Shown here piece after piece: positions 15,298-23,545 of a DNA stretch of 64,000 nucleotides. The notes under the pieces are model-generated. The model ran no database searches and had not been told where the DNA came from. It was given only the letters and a program-made list of their open reading frames with translations. The translations under genes and the position numbers were made by a program. The DNA lies in the NCBI RefSeq assembly GCF_034120055.1, contig NZ_CP139368.1:3472001-3536000 (forward strand). Reading direction: 5' to 3'. Position 1 is the first letter of the stretch; each line of letters opens with the position of its first letter. Origin of the DNA: Microbacterium rhizosphaerae. Its GTDB lineage: Bacteria; Actinomycetota; Actinomycetes; Actinomycetales; Microbacteriaceae.

Positions 15298-15923
15298 ACC
15301 GCCCCCACATCCACGGCACCCGCGGTGACCGCGGGTTCTGCGTAGCCGACCTCGACCCAGTGGTCGGGACCGCCTTCGAAACTCGTGACGCTCGAGAGCG
15401 CGCACCGCCTCTTCGCGGGATTGTGCTTGAGCGGCTCGCCGGCGATGGCGAGGTGGGTGATCCAGATGGGCAGCTGATGGGAGACGACGATCACGTCGCC
15501 GTGACGGGTGCGGGTCCACGCATCCGCCATCGCCGCGCGCATGCGGGCGACGACTTCGGCGTACGGCTCGCCCCAGCTCGGGACGGACGGCCGCAGGAGG
15601 TGATGCCAGTTGAGCGGGTTCGCGACGGCGAGCTTCATGCGCTTGCCCTCGAAGACGTTGGTGGGCTCGATCACCCGGTCGTCGACGACGGGCTCGATGC
15701 CGAAGATCTCGACGAAGGGCTCCATGGACTCCCGGGTACGCTGCAGCGGCGAGCAGACGAGAGCTCCGACAGGGCGCTCGAGGCTCTTCATGTAGTCGGC
15801 CGTCTGCCGGGCCATCCGTCGTCCCTCGACGCTCAGCCGGAACTCGGCGAGTCGCCCGTAGAGCACGCGGTCGGGGTTGTGGACCTCCCCATGACGCACG
15901 AGATGGAGGCGATCGGCGGGCAC
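15294..15923 (-). CDS. Histidine phosphatase (phosphoglycerate mutase-like) family protein
   Basis: 209 residues, first gene of the cytochrome c operon. The phosphohistidine motif LVRHGEVHNPDRV opens the protein, and the second catalytic His lies in VVSHQLPIW. The fold is the histidine phosphatase superfamily. The substrate is unknown, and sequence alone does not support glycolytic mutase activity. Such a gene commonly leads this cluster in actinobacteria, but its link to cytochrome maturation is not established. The GTG start at 15923 has a minus-strand TAGACT box at 15935-15930 with a 6-base gap, so the mRNA is probably leaderless. Confidence 0.88.
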   Translation of the reverse strand: MPADRLHLVRHGEVHNPDRVLYGRLAEFRLSVEGRRMARQTADYMKSLERPVGALVCSPLQRTRESMEPFVEIFGIEPVVDDRVIEPTNVFEGKRMKLAVANPLNWHHLLRPSVPSWGEPYAEVVARMRAAMADAWTRTRHGDVIVVSHQLPIWITHLAIAGEPLKHNPAKRRCALSSVTSFEGGPDHWVEVGYAEPAVTAGAVDVGAV

Positions 15924-16136
15924 GACCCCAGTCTACGTGGGAGGGTTCTGTGGGCAGGCTGAGCGTGCACCGGTCCACGTGCTCCGGATGCGGCGGGGAT
16001 CCCCTGAGCGTTGCCTGACCGGCCGCGTGCCGACGGGTTCCGCGGAGCCCGATCGCGCGCATAATGGCGCAGAGGGGTGCATCCCGAGGGCGCCGTCCCG
16101 GCTCGGGAGAGCCGTCGAGGAGAAGAGGTGATCGTC

Positions 16137-16691
16137 GTGCGGAGAATCGTCGGGTGGCTGACCGCGGTCGTCGGCGTCATCTTCCTCGGCGGAGTGGTCG
16201 CCGGGATCGTGCAGACCTCGGCGTCGGCCAATCCGTGCCCGGACGTGCCGCCGACGACGATCGGCGCGATCGACGTCCCCCGTGGGCCGGTGGCCGGCTA
16301 CTGCCAGTCCGAGCTCGTGAACGCGGCCAAGATCATGACCGCGGCGCGCGACATGGGCATCGGCACGCGCACCCAGACCGTCGGGGTCATGACCGCGATC
16401 GGCGAGTCCAAGCTGCGGAACCTCGACTACGGCGACGCGGCGGGGCCCGACAGCCGCGGCGTGTTCCAGCAGCGCGACAACGGCGCGTGGGGCACGCTCT
16501 CGCAGCGCATGGACCCCTACATCGCGGCACGCACCTTCTTCACGAAGCTCACGAAGGTCCCGGGCTGGCAGACGATGGATCCGACGGCGCTCGCGCACAC
16601 CGTTCAGGTGAACCAGGATGCCGGGTACTACAGCCAGTTCTGGAGCCAGGCGCAGCGGATCGTCGCGACGCTGGCGCCGTCCTCGCACTGA
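16137..16691 (+). CDS. Secreted lysozyme-like (transglycosylase-fold) protein
   Basis: 184 residues from the GTG at 16137, preceded by GAGGTG with about 6 bases of spacing (the GTG at 16128 is also possible). A basic start and hydrophobic core ending TSASA form a signal peptide. The mature part carries QTVGVMTAIGESKL, with a Glu placed like the catalytic Glu of lysozyme-like folds, then SRGVFQQR..WGT and AARTFFTKL, a pattern seen in actinobacterial cell-wall proteins of this type. Peptidoglycan binding or cleavage is inferred. A CATAAT -10 box at 16060-16065 would give about 65 nt of leader. Upstream, 15924-16136 has no other gene. Confidence 0.7.
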   Translation: MRRIVGWLTAVVGVIFLGGVVAGIVQTSASANPCPDVPPTTIGAIDVPRGPVAGYCQSELVNAAKIMTAARDMGIGTRTQTVGVMTAIGESKLRNLDYGDAAGPDSRGVFQQRDNGAWGTLSQRMDPYIAARTFFTKLTKVPGWQTMDPTALAHTVQVNQDAGYYSQFWSQAQRIVATLAPSSH

Positions 16692-16695
16692 CACG

Positions 16696-17454
16696 TCAGG
16701 AGCTGAAGCCCCCGTCGCTGTGGATCAGCTGCCCGGTGACCCATTCCGCCTCGTCGGACAGCAGGAAGCGGACGAGCCGCGCCGTGTCGCCCGGCACGCC
16801 GAGGCGACCGGTCGGCTGACGGGCGAGGAGGGCCTCGCGGGTCGACGCATCCATCCAGCCGGTGTCGACGGGGCCGGGATCGACGAGGTTCGCGGTGATC
16901 GCCTGCGGTCCGAGCTCGACCGCCGCCGCCCGCACGATGCGGTCGAGCGCGCCCTTGCTCGAGCCGTACGGGAGGTTGTGCGCGACGTGATCGCTCGTGA
17001 GCGCCACGATGCGGCCCCCGGATGACGGCACCTGCGCCGCGAACGCGCGGATCAGCAGCCACGCGGCACGCACGTTGACCGCGAAGTGCCGGTCGAAGCT
17101 CTCGACCGTCGTGTCGGCGATGGATGAGTCCACACTCTCCGAGTGCGAGAGCACGAGCCCGCGCACCGGACCGAGGGAGGCGGAGGCCTCGGCCAGCACC
17201 CGGTCGGGCGTCGCCGGGTCCGCGAGGTCGGTCTCGATGCGCAGCCAGCGCGCACCCCGATGTGCGAGCTGAGCCGCGAGGGCGTTCGCGCCTTCCTCGG
17301 GGTCCGCACCGAGCGGGACGCGCGTCTCGTACGCGGTCCATGTCGTGAAGGCGACATCCCACCCGTCGTCCGCCAGCGCGAGGGCGATCGCGTTCGCGAT
17401 GCTGTTGGCGCGTCCGGCTCCGGTCAGGACGACAGCCCTGCGCTCCGCGGTCAT
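16696..17454 (-). CDS. SDR family oxidoreductase
   Basis: 252 residues. It is a short-chain dehydrogenase/reductase, NAD(P)-dependent. The cofactor loop appears as VVLTGAGRANSIANAIA, a variant of TGxxxGxG. The catalytic pair is in PYGSSKGAL (Y-x3-K), with the Ser before it in ALTSDHVAHN. The NVRAAW segment and the C-terminal VTGQLIHSDGGFSS (usually IxVDGG) are typical. The substrate is not predictable. The ATG at 17454 lacks a strong ribosome site. It is divergent from the ArsR gene at 17608, so the shared 150-bp gap may co-regulate both. Confidence 0.85.
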   Translation of the reverse strand: MTAERRAVVLTGAGRANSIANAIALALADDGWDVAFTTWTAYETRVPLGADPEEGANALAAQLAHRGARWLRIETDLADPATPDRVLAEASASLGPVRGLVLSHSESVDSSIADTTVESFDRHFAVNVRAAWLLIRAFAAQVPSSGGRIVALTSDHVAHNLPYGSSKGALDRIVRAAAVELGPQAITANLVDPGPVDTGWMDASTREALLARQPTGRLGVPGDTARLVRFLLSDEAEWVTGQLIHSDGGFSS

Positions 17455-17570
17455 CGGCTGCTGCTTCGCCGCGCGGTGGATCGAGCCGACGGGGAGGCTG
17501 ACGTCATGCCCCCAGTCTGGCGCACGGACGGACTCCCGGCTCGGAGCGTCGAGGCGACCCGGGGGGCCTC

Positions 17571-17600
17571 TTGACACGTGACCAAATGGTCACCTATCCT
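17571..17600 (+). promoter_or_regulatory. arsR promoter with embedded operator palindrome
   Basis: -35 TTGACA (17571-17576), 18-bp spacer, -10 TATCCT (17595-17600), ATG at 17608, so the transcript should start at or next to the start codon. A perfect inverted repeat GTGACCA-AA-TGGTCAC (17578-17593) fills the spacer, where a bound ArsR dimer would block RNA polymerase. Confidence 0.7.
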
Positions 17601-17607
17601 GGCGGCA

Positions 17608-17925
17608 ATGGACGACGACGCGGTGTTCAAGGCTCTCGCCGATCCGACCCGCCGCCACCTGCTCGACCGGCTGTTCGAGAAGGGCGGACGCACGCAGACC
17701 GAGCTCGAGTCCGACCTGCCGCTCACACGCTTCGGCGTCGCGAAGCACCTCCGGATCCTCGAGGCGGCCGGCCTCGTCGTCGTCCGCAGATCCGGAAGGG
17801 AGAAGCTGCACTACCTCAATCCCGTGCCGATCCGCGTCATCCACGACCGCTGGATCGACAAGTACACGGTCGGGCCCGCCTCCGCGCTCTCCGACCTCAG
17901 ATCACGGCTGGAGGAATCCGAATGA
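17608..17925 (+). CDS. ArsR-family transcriptional regulator
   Basis: 105 residues from the ATG at 17608. The winged HTH is clear: VFKALADPTRRHLLDRLFEKGGRTQTELESDLPLTR... followed by the recognition region FGVAKHLRILEAAGLV and a wing ending GREKLHYLN. No metal-binding Cys cluster is visible, so this is the ArsR subtype usually paired with an AHSA1-type protein rather than a metal sensor. The operator palindrome between its -35 and -10 boxes suggests autorepression. It overlaps the downstream SRPBCC gene by ATGA, forming a two-gene operon. Confidence 0.9.
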   Translation: MDDDAVFKALADPTRRHLLDRLFEKGGRTQTELESDLPLTRFGVAKHLRILEAAGLVVVRRSGREKLHYLNPVPIRVIHDRWIDKYTVGPASALSDLRSRLEESE

Positions 17926-18404
17926 GCAATGATGCGATGAGCATCCACCCCGACGCAGCCCGCGAGGCCGTCCAGGTCTACCAGATCTTCATCAAGGCGA
18001 CGCCGCAGGCGATCTGGGATGCGATCACCAGACCCGAGTTCACCGCGCAGTACTTCTACGGCTCGCGCGTCGAGACGACCGCGGAGGTCGGCACGCCCTT
18101 CCGCTACCGCGCCCCGGACGGCGAGACGCTGTGGGGCGACGAGACCGTCTTCGAGTCGGATCCGCCGCGCCGGCTCGTCGTCGGCTGGCGGTCGCTGTAC
18201 GACGAGCAGGCGGCGGCCGAGCCGGCGAGCCGCATCACGTGGGAGATCGAACCCCAGGACGGCGGGTTCTGCCTCCTGACCGCGACGCACGACCATCTCG
18301 AGCAGTCGCCGATCACCGCGCACAACGTCGCCGGGGCGGGCTGGATGATGGTGCTCAGCGGCCTCAAGTCCGTCCTCGAGACCGGCAGCGGACTGGCCGC
18401 CTGA
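17922..18404 (+). CDS. SRPBCC (AHSA1-like) domain protein
   Basis: 160 residues, translated through an ATGA overlap with arsR. It has the START-like SRPBCC fold of the AHSA1 group: the N-terminal YQIFIKATPQAIWDAITRPEF strand-helix start, the central GTPFRYRAPDG segment, and the C-terminal long helix GAGWMMVLSGLKSVLETG. These proteins bind small hydrophobic ligands, and the ligand here is unknown. ArsR-AHSA1 operons are widespread in actinobacteria and often act as a paired repressor and effector or detoxification module. Confidence 0.87.
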   Translation: MSNDAMSIHPDAAREAVQVYQIFIKATPQAIWDAITRPEFTAQYFYGSRVETTAEVGTPFRYRAPDGETLWGDETVFESDPPRRLVVGWRSLYDEQAAAEPASRITWEIEPQDGGFCLLTATHDHLEQSPITAHNVAGAGWMMVLSGLKSVLETGSGLAA

Positions 18405-18416
18405 AGGACGAGCGAT

Positions 18417-18446
18417 GGATGCCGCGGGCACCGGCCCGCGGCATCC
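18417..18446. terminator. Bidirectional terminator hairpin
   Basis: GGATGCCGCGGGC, loop ACCG, GCCCGCGGCATCC: a perfect 13-bp stem between the converging SRPBCC gene and the epoxide hydrolase remnant. It would end transcription from both sides. Confidence 0.75.
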
Positions 18447-18463
18447 CGATCACTCCCGAGACG

Positions 18464-19360
18464 TCACGCCGACCGCAGCCCGGCGAAGAACGCGCGGATG
18501 TCGCCGGCGACCAGGTCGGGCCGCTCGAGGGCGGCGAAGTGGCCACCCTCCTCGAAGCGGCTCCAGTGGACGATGTCGTCGTTGTCCCGCTCGGCGAAGA
18601 CGCGGATGGTCTGGAAGTCGTCCGCGAAGACGGCGACACCGGTGGGCGCGTGGTTCACCTGCGGCTCGGCGCCCGACCGCGCGTTGTCGAAGTAGCTGCG
18701 GCTCATGCCGGCCGCGGCGTTGGCGAACCAGTTCACCGAGACTTCGAGCAGGATCTTCTCCGGCGGCACGAGCGACGTCCCGTTGCCGAACGAGTTGAAC
18801 AGCTCGCTGTACGCGAGAAGCCCCACCGGCGAGTCGCTCAGGCCGACGGCCACCGTCTGCGGCCGCGAGGCGTTCATCGTGTTATAGCCCCCGACCGACT
18901 GGAACCACTGCATGTGCTCGAGTCCGGCGTAGTCCTGCGGAGTCAGGCGCTCGAACTCGGCCGGGTCGCCCGACGGGAACGAGAACAGCTGCAGGACGTG
19001 CAGGCCGAGGAAGCCCTCGGGGTGCAGCAGCCCGAGTTCGCGGGCGACCATCGCGCCGTTGTCCGAGCCGTGGATGCCGTAGCGGTCGTACCCGAGCCCG
19101 CGCATCAGGGTGTCATAGGCCTGCGCCACGCGCCCCGTGGTCCATCCGCCGTCTGCCACCGGCTGGGAGAACCCGTAGCCAGGGGCATCGGGGATGACGA
19201 CGTCGAACGCGTCCTCGGCGCGGCCGCCGTGCGCGACGGGATCGACGAGCCGGTCGATGACGTCGAGATAGTCCACCGACGAGCCCGGATACGTGTGGGC
19301 GAGCAGGAGGGGCGTCGCTTCGGGGTGGGCGGAGCGGACGTGGATGAAGTGGACCGGGCC
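18464..19360 (-). pseudogene. Epoxide hydrolase-like alpha/beta hydrolase, 5' end deleted
   Basis: About 300 residues match the catalytic domain of epoxide hydrolases: FIHVRSAHPEATPLLLAHTYPG (HGWPG in most members, with His-x-x-Pro for the oxyanion hole), nucleophile Asp in IHGSDNGAMVARE, and the catalytic His in EEGGHFAALE. Homology begins abruptly at GPVHFIH (about 19360). The usual N-terminal domain of 80-90 residues is absent because the sequence beyond it codes for the opposite-strand WYL regulator. The frame stays open to 19465 but reads antisense to the regulator, with no start codon near the homology boundary. I call it a truncated gene that is probably not functional. An in-frame short hydrolase cannot be excluded. 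Confidence 0.7.
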
Positions 19361-20315
19361 GACCGCCCGTCGGCTCGCCCTCCTCGGCCTGCTGCAGACG
19401 GGTCGCGAGCGCTCCGGACGCGAGCTCGCCGAGCGGCTGGGCGTCACCGCGCGCACGATCCGCACCGATGTCGACCGGCTGCGCGAACTGGGCTATCCCG
19501 TGCACGGACTCCGCGGCAACGTCGGCGGGTACCGGCTCGGCGCGGGCGGAACGCTGCCCCCGCTCCTCCTGGACGACGAGGAGGCCGTCGCGGTCACGAT
19601 CGGCCTGCAGGTCGCCGCCGGCATCGCCGGCATCGAGGACACCGGAGCACGCGCGCTCGCGAAGATCGAGCAGGTGCTCCCGGCCCACCTGCGCCCGATC
19701 GTCGACGCGCTCGGCTCGACCATCGATCGCGGGCAGGAGAACACCGGCACCGACGCTCCCGACCCGCAGGTCGATGCGGAGGTGCTGCGTGAGGTGGCCG
19801 CCGCGATCCGCGACGTCGAGTGGCTGCGCTTCGACTACGCCGACGTGCCGCGTCTCGTCGAGCCCTACCGCCTTCTCAGCTGGCAGCGGCGCTGGCACCT
19901 GGTCGCCCGAAATCCGCGGGACGACTCATGGGGCACGTACCGGGTGGACTGGATGTCGCTGCGGATGCCGACCCGCCGCAGGTTCTCGCCTCAGCCCCTC
20001 CCCGGCGGCGACTACACGGCGTTCGCCATGCGTACCATCGCCGCGAGCGGGTGGGCCGTGCACGCGCGGCTGCGGATCGACGCATCCGCCCAGACCGTGC
20101 TCGACCGCATCAACCCGAGCGTCGGCGTCGTCGAGCCCATCGACTCCGAGACGTGCGTGCTCGTCACCGGGGCGGACAGCCTCGACACCGTCGCCGCGTA
20201 CATCGGGATGCTGATGATGGACTTCACCGTCGAGTCCCCGCCCGAGCTCGTCCCCCGACTGCAGGTGCTCTCGGAGCGGTATGCGAGAGCGGTCGCCGCA
20301 TCCGCCGTCACCTGA
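19344..20315 (+). CDS. WYL-domain (YafY-type) transcriptional regulator
   Basis: 323 residues from the ATG at 19344, GGAG about 9 bases upstream. The N-terminal HTH is TARRLALLGLLQ..RSGRELAERLGVTARTIRTDVDRLRELGYPV. The C-terminal part (about 130-300) is a WYL-type domain with WHLVARNPRDDSWGTYRVDWM, then the WCX extension. Such regulators often sit beside epoxide hydrolases. Here the first codons (MKWTG) are antisense to hydrolase sequence, so a deletion has fused the two genes head to head and the start codon may be newly acquired. It is probably functional because the HTH is intact. Confidence 0.85.
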   Translation: MKWTGPTARRLALLGLLQTGRERSGRELAERLGVTARTIRTDVDRLRELGYPVHGLRGNVGGYRLGAGGTLPPLLLDDEEAVAVTIGLQVAAGIAGIEDTGARALAKIEQVLPAHLRPIVDALGSTIDRGQENTGTDAPDPQVDAEVLREVAAAIRDVEWLRFDYADVPRLVEPYRLLSWQRRWHLVARNPRDDSWGTYRVDWMSLRMPTRRRFSPQPLPGGDYTAFAMRTIAASGWAVHARLRIDASAQTVLDRINPSVGVVEPIDSETCVLVTGADSLDTVAAYIGMLMMDFTVESPPELVPRLQVLSERYARAVAASAVT

Positions 20316-20386
20316 TGGCACGAGCCCGGGTCACGGCATCCCGCCGCCGCAAAGGGCCGCAAGCCCACACCGTAGACTGTTCCCTC

Positions 20387-21742
<1,356 letters not shown>

Positions 21743-21803
21743 TCTCCGAGGACGCCCTCGCCGAAGGGTCCCTTCCGCCTGTCCCGGTCGATCGCTAGCG
21801 TGA

Positions 21804-21825
21804 GCGTCGGTGCGCGCACCGACGC
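21804..21825 (+). promoter_or_regulatory. 22-bp perfect palindrome in the leader of the YegP-like gene
   Basis: GCGTCGGTGCG is followed directly by its exact inverted copy. It lies downstream of a possible -10 box TAGCGT (21796-21801) and before the ribosome site of the next gene. It could be an mRNA hairpin (9-bp stem, 4-base loop) or a regulator site. Confidence 0.45.
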
Positions 21826-21848
21826 ATCGCAGCGACGAAGGGAAGAGC

Positions 21849-22031
21849 ATGGCCGGTAAGTTCGAACTCTGGGTCGACAAGGGCGGCGACTGGCGTTTCA
21901 ACCTGAAGGCGAGCAACGGCCAGGTGATCGCCACCAGCCAGGGCTACTCCTCGAAAGCCAGCGCCGTCAACGGCATCGAGTCGGTCAAGGCCAACGCGCC
22001 CGGAGCCGAGGTCGTCGAGATCGAGAAATAG
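21849..22031 (+). CDS. YegP/DUF1508 single-repeat protein
   Basis: 60 residues, ATG at 21849 after AGGGAAG. It is one copy of the DUF1508 (YegP) repeat: GKFELWVDKGGDWRFNLKA.NGQVIA.SQGY.SKA....GI.SVK. YegP has two such repeats and this protein has one, the common short form in actinobacteria. The function is unknown, and the small alpha/beta fold is often induced by stress. It stands alone between a hairpin-bearing leader and a strong terminator. Confidence 0.85.
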   Translation: MAGKFELWVDKGGDWRFNLKASNGQVIATSQGYSSKASAVNGIESVKANAPGAEVVEIEK

Positions 22032-22041
22032 GTTTCACAAC

Positions 22042-22069
22042 GAACGGCCCCCGTCCTCGGGGGCCGTTC
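22042..22069. terminator. Strong bidirectional terminator
   Basis: GAACGGCCCCCG, loop TCCT, CGGGGGCCGTTC: a perfect 12-bp stem just past the YegP-like gene, followed by TCGTGTG. It faces the converging Dabb gene and probably serves both. Confidence 0.8.
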
Positions 22070-22082
22070 TCGTGTGCGACGG

Positions 22083-22379
22083 TCAGAGCTCGAAGTCGAC
22101 GGCGACCCGGTCGCTGACCACGCTGCGAACGTACGCGACGACCTCCTGATGGACCGGATGCGTCTGATACGCGTCGAGGGCCTGGGCATCCTCGAAGTCG
22201 GCGACCAGGGCGACGTCCCAGTTGCCGTCGATCACGTTCGGACCGACGCTGAGCGCGCCGATCGAGGGGACCACTCCCACGAGCGCGCGCAGTCGATCCG
22301 AGATCTCGCGGGCGTGCGCGTCGCGGGTCTCCGGGTCGGATGCCGCGACCTTCCACGCGACGACGTGCCTCAGGGCCAT
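22083..22379 (-). CDS. Dabb-family (stress-responsive A/B barrel) protein
   Basis: 98 residues, ATG at 22379 preceded by AAGGAGG. It is a dimeric alpha/beta-barrel (Dabb) domain: ALRHVVAWKV at the start, the central GPNVIDGNWDVALVADFEDAQALDAYQTHPVHQEV, and VAVDFEL at the end. This domain family includes stress proteins and small cyclases or decarboxylases, so the activity cannot be predicted. It overlaps the upstream glutaredoxin gene by 10 bases, so the pair is an operon. Confidence 0.88.
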   Translation of the reverse strand: MALRHVVAWKVAASDPETRDAHAREISDRLRALVGVVPSIGALSVGPNVIDGNWDVALVADFEDAQALDAYQTHPVHQEVVAYVRSVVSDRVAVDFEL

Positions 22380-22657
22380 GATGCCTCCTTCGGGGCGGAG
22401 AGGCGCGGGGCCTCCTCGAGCGCGGTGCGCAGGCGTGCCGCATCCAGTCGCCAGTGCGCGTGCAGGCGGTCGTCGATCAGGACGACCGGGATCTTCTCCC
22501 ACCACAGGTCGTAGAGGGCGGGGTCGTCGAGGATCGACGTCTCGACGATCTCGACGTCGGCTTCCTCGGGAAGCTCCGCGACGACCTGCTCGACGATCTC
22601 GTGCGCGACATCGCAGAGGTGGCAGTCGGGTTTGCCGATCAGGGTGAGGGTCGTCAC
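22370..22657 (-). CDS. Glutaredoxin-family thiol protein
   Basis: 95 residues with a GTG start. TLTLIGKPDCHLCDVAHEIVEQV carries a CHLC active site, the CxxC of the small glutaredoxin-like (DUF836) proteins, and IPVVLIDDRL holds the cis-Pro. A role in thiol-disulfide exchange in the cytoplasm is inferred. The minus-strand TAGGAT box (22669-22664) ends 6 bases before the GTG, which fits a leaderless message. Confidence 0.88.
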   Translation of the reverse strand: MTTLTLIGKPDCHLCDVAHEIVEQVVAELPEEADVEIVETSILDDPALYDLWWEKIPVVLIDDRLHAHWRLDAARLRTALEEAPRLSAPKEASWP

Positions 22658-22690
22658 CGGTCCATCCTACGAGCGGCTCCGGGCTTCGGG

Positions 22691-22984
22691 TCAGTGCTCG
22701 ACGGCGTAGCCGGCCTCGATCCACGCCCGCGTGCCGCCGTCGACGTTCACGGCCTCGTGACCGCGCGCCTCCAGCACCTGAGCGACGCGTGCCGAGCGGC
22801 CGCCGATCTCGCAGATGACGTCGAACTCGCCCTCGGGCAGCAAGTGCAGCTGCTCGCCCAGCGTGGACATCGGCAGGTTGACGGCGCCGGGGACGTGTCC
22901 GGCGCGGAACTCGTGCTCCTCGCGAACGTCGACGAGGGGGATGTCGGCGCGCTCACGCCGCTGCTGAACGGTGATCGACTTCAT
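22691..22984 (-). CDS. Rhodanese-like domain protein
   Basis: 97 residues from the ATG at 22984 with GGAGG 6 bases upstream (an upstream TTG or GTG would add residues without a better site). It is a single rhodanese domain: PLVDVREEHEFRAGHVPGAVNLPM and the active-site loop VICEIGGRSARVA with Cys as the sulfur-carrying residue, then GHEAVNVDGGTRAWIEAGYAV. It probably moves sulfane sulfur, partner unknown. It lies downstream of bS22 past a hairpin. Confidence 0.88.
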   Translation of the reverse strand: MKSITVQQRRERADIPLVDVREEHEFRAGHVPGAVNLPMSTLGEQLHLLPEGEFDVICEIGGRSARVAQVLEARGHEAVNVDGGTRAWIEAGYAVEH

Positions 22985-23011
22985 GGGTTCCTCCGGGATG
23001 CGAGTGGGAAA

Positions 23012-23046
23012 CACGAAGCGCCCATCCGGACGGACAGGCGCTTGTG
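23012..23046 (-). terminator. Terminator hairpin after the bS22 gene
   Basis: CACGAAGCGCC pairs with GGCGCTTGTG across a 14-base loop, one mismatch in the stem. It follows the bS22 stop on the minus strand and separates it from the rhodanese gene. Confidence 0.55.
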
Positions 23047-23056
23047 TCGGAGCCGC

Positions 23057-23155
23057 TTACTTCTTGTTGCGGCGCTGGTGGCGAGTCTTGCGAAGCAGCT
23101 TGCGGTGCTTCTTCTTCGCCATGCGCTTGCGGCGCTTCTTGATGACAGAACCCAC
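23057..23155 (-). CDS. Small ribosomal protein bS22 (AURKAIP1/COX24 domain)
   Basis: 32 residues, GTG at 23155 with GAGGT about 6 bases upstream and a TAA stop at 23057. The protein starts GSVIKKRRKRMAKKKHRKLL and ends NKK, with over half of the residues Lys or Arg. This is the tiny actinobacterial ribosomal protein bS22, conserved near the decoding region of mycobacterial ribosomes. It is too short for most gene callers. Its neighbour 100 bases upstream is a BldC-like regulator, a usual actinobacterial arrangement. Confidence 0.9.
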   Translation of the reverse strand: MGSVIKKRRKRMAKKKHRKLLRKTRHQRRNKK

Positions 23156-23260
23156 GGAAAACCTCACAATGTCGGGGTCTGGACGCGACATCGGACGCGT
23201 CCGGGATCGGGCAAAGGAAAAAAATGCCTCGGACCAGTCTAGCCGACGTCGGCCCCGGCC

Positions 23261-23452
23261 TCAGCCGACATCGGCGATGGGCCGTTGGAGGGCCTCCGTG
23301 ACGGCGGCCTCCGGCACCCGGTAGCTCCGCCCGAAGCGCACCGCGGGCAGCTCGCCCGCATGGATGAGGCGGTACACCGTCATCTTCGAGACGCGCATGA
23401 GCTCGGCGACTTCGGCGACCGTCAGAAAGCGCACGTCCGGCAGCTCGGCCAT
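23261..23452 (-). CDS. BldC-like small MerR-type HTH protein
   Basis: 63 residues from the ATG at 23452, preceded by GGAGG. It is a lone winged helix of the excisionase/BldC type: RFLTVAEVAELMRVSKMTVYRLIHAGELPAVRFGRSYRVPEAAV. In Streptomyces BldC binds direct repeats and controls development. In non-sporulating relatives the conserved protein beside bS22 is a general DNA-binding regulator of unknown targets. It is not evidence for a prophage, since no integrase is near. Confidence 0.88.
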   Translation of the reverse strand: MAELPDVRFLTVAEVAELMRVSKMTVYRLIHAGELPAVRFGRSYRVPEAAVTEALQRPIADVG

Positions 23453-23545
23453 TGGTCCTCCGCGTATCCCCAGGCGATGTATCTCCATACTGTAGGGCCC
23501 GCGCGGGACGGGTGTAAACCCATGTGGCTTCTGTGATTGCCGTGA

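Noticed and set aside
23261..23452. Excisionase-like HTH as a sign of an integrated element
   Set aside because: It matches BldC-type chromosomal regulators beside bS22. No integrase, att-like repeats or phage genes are nearby.
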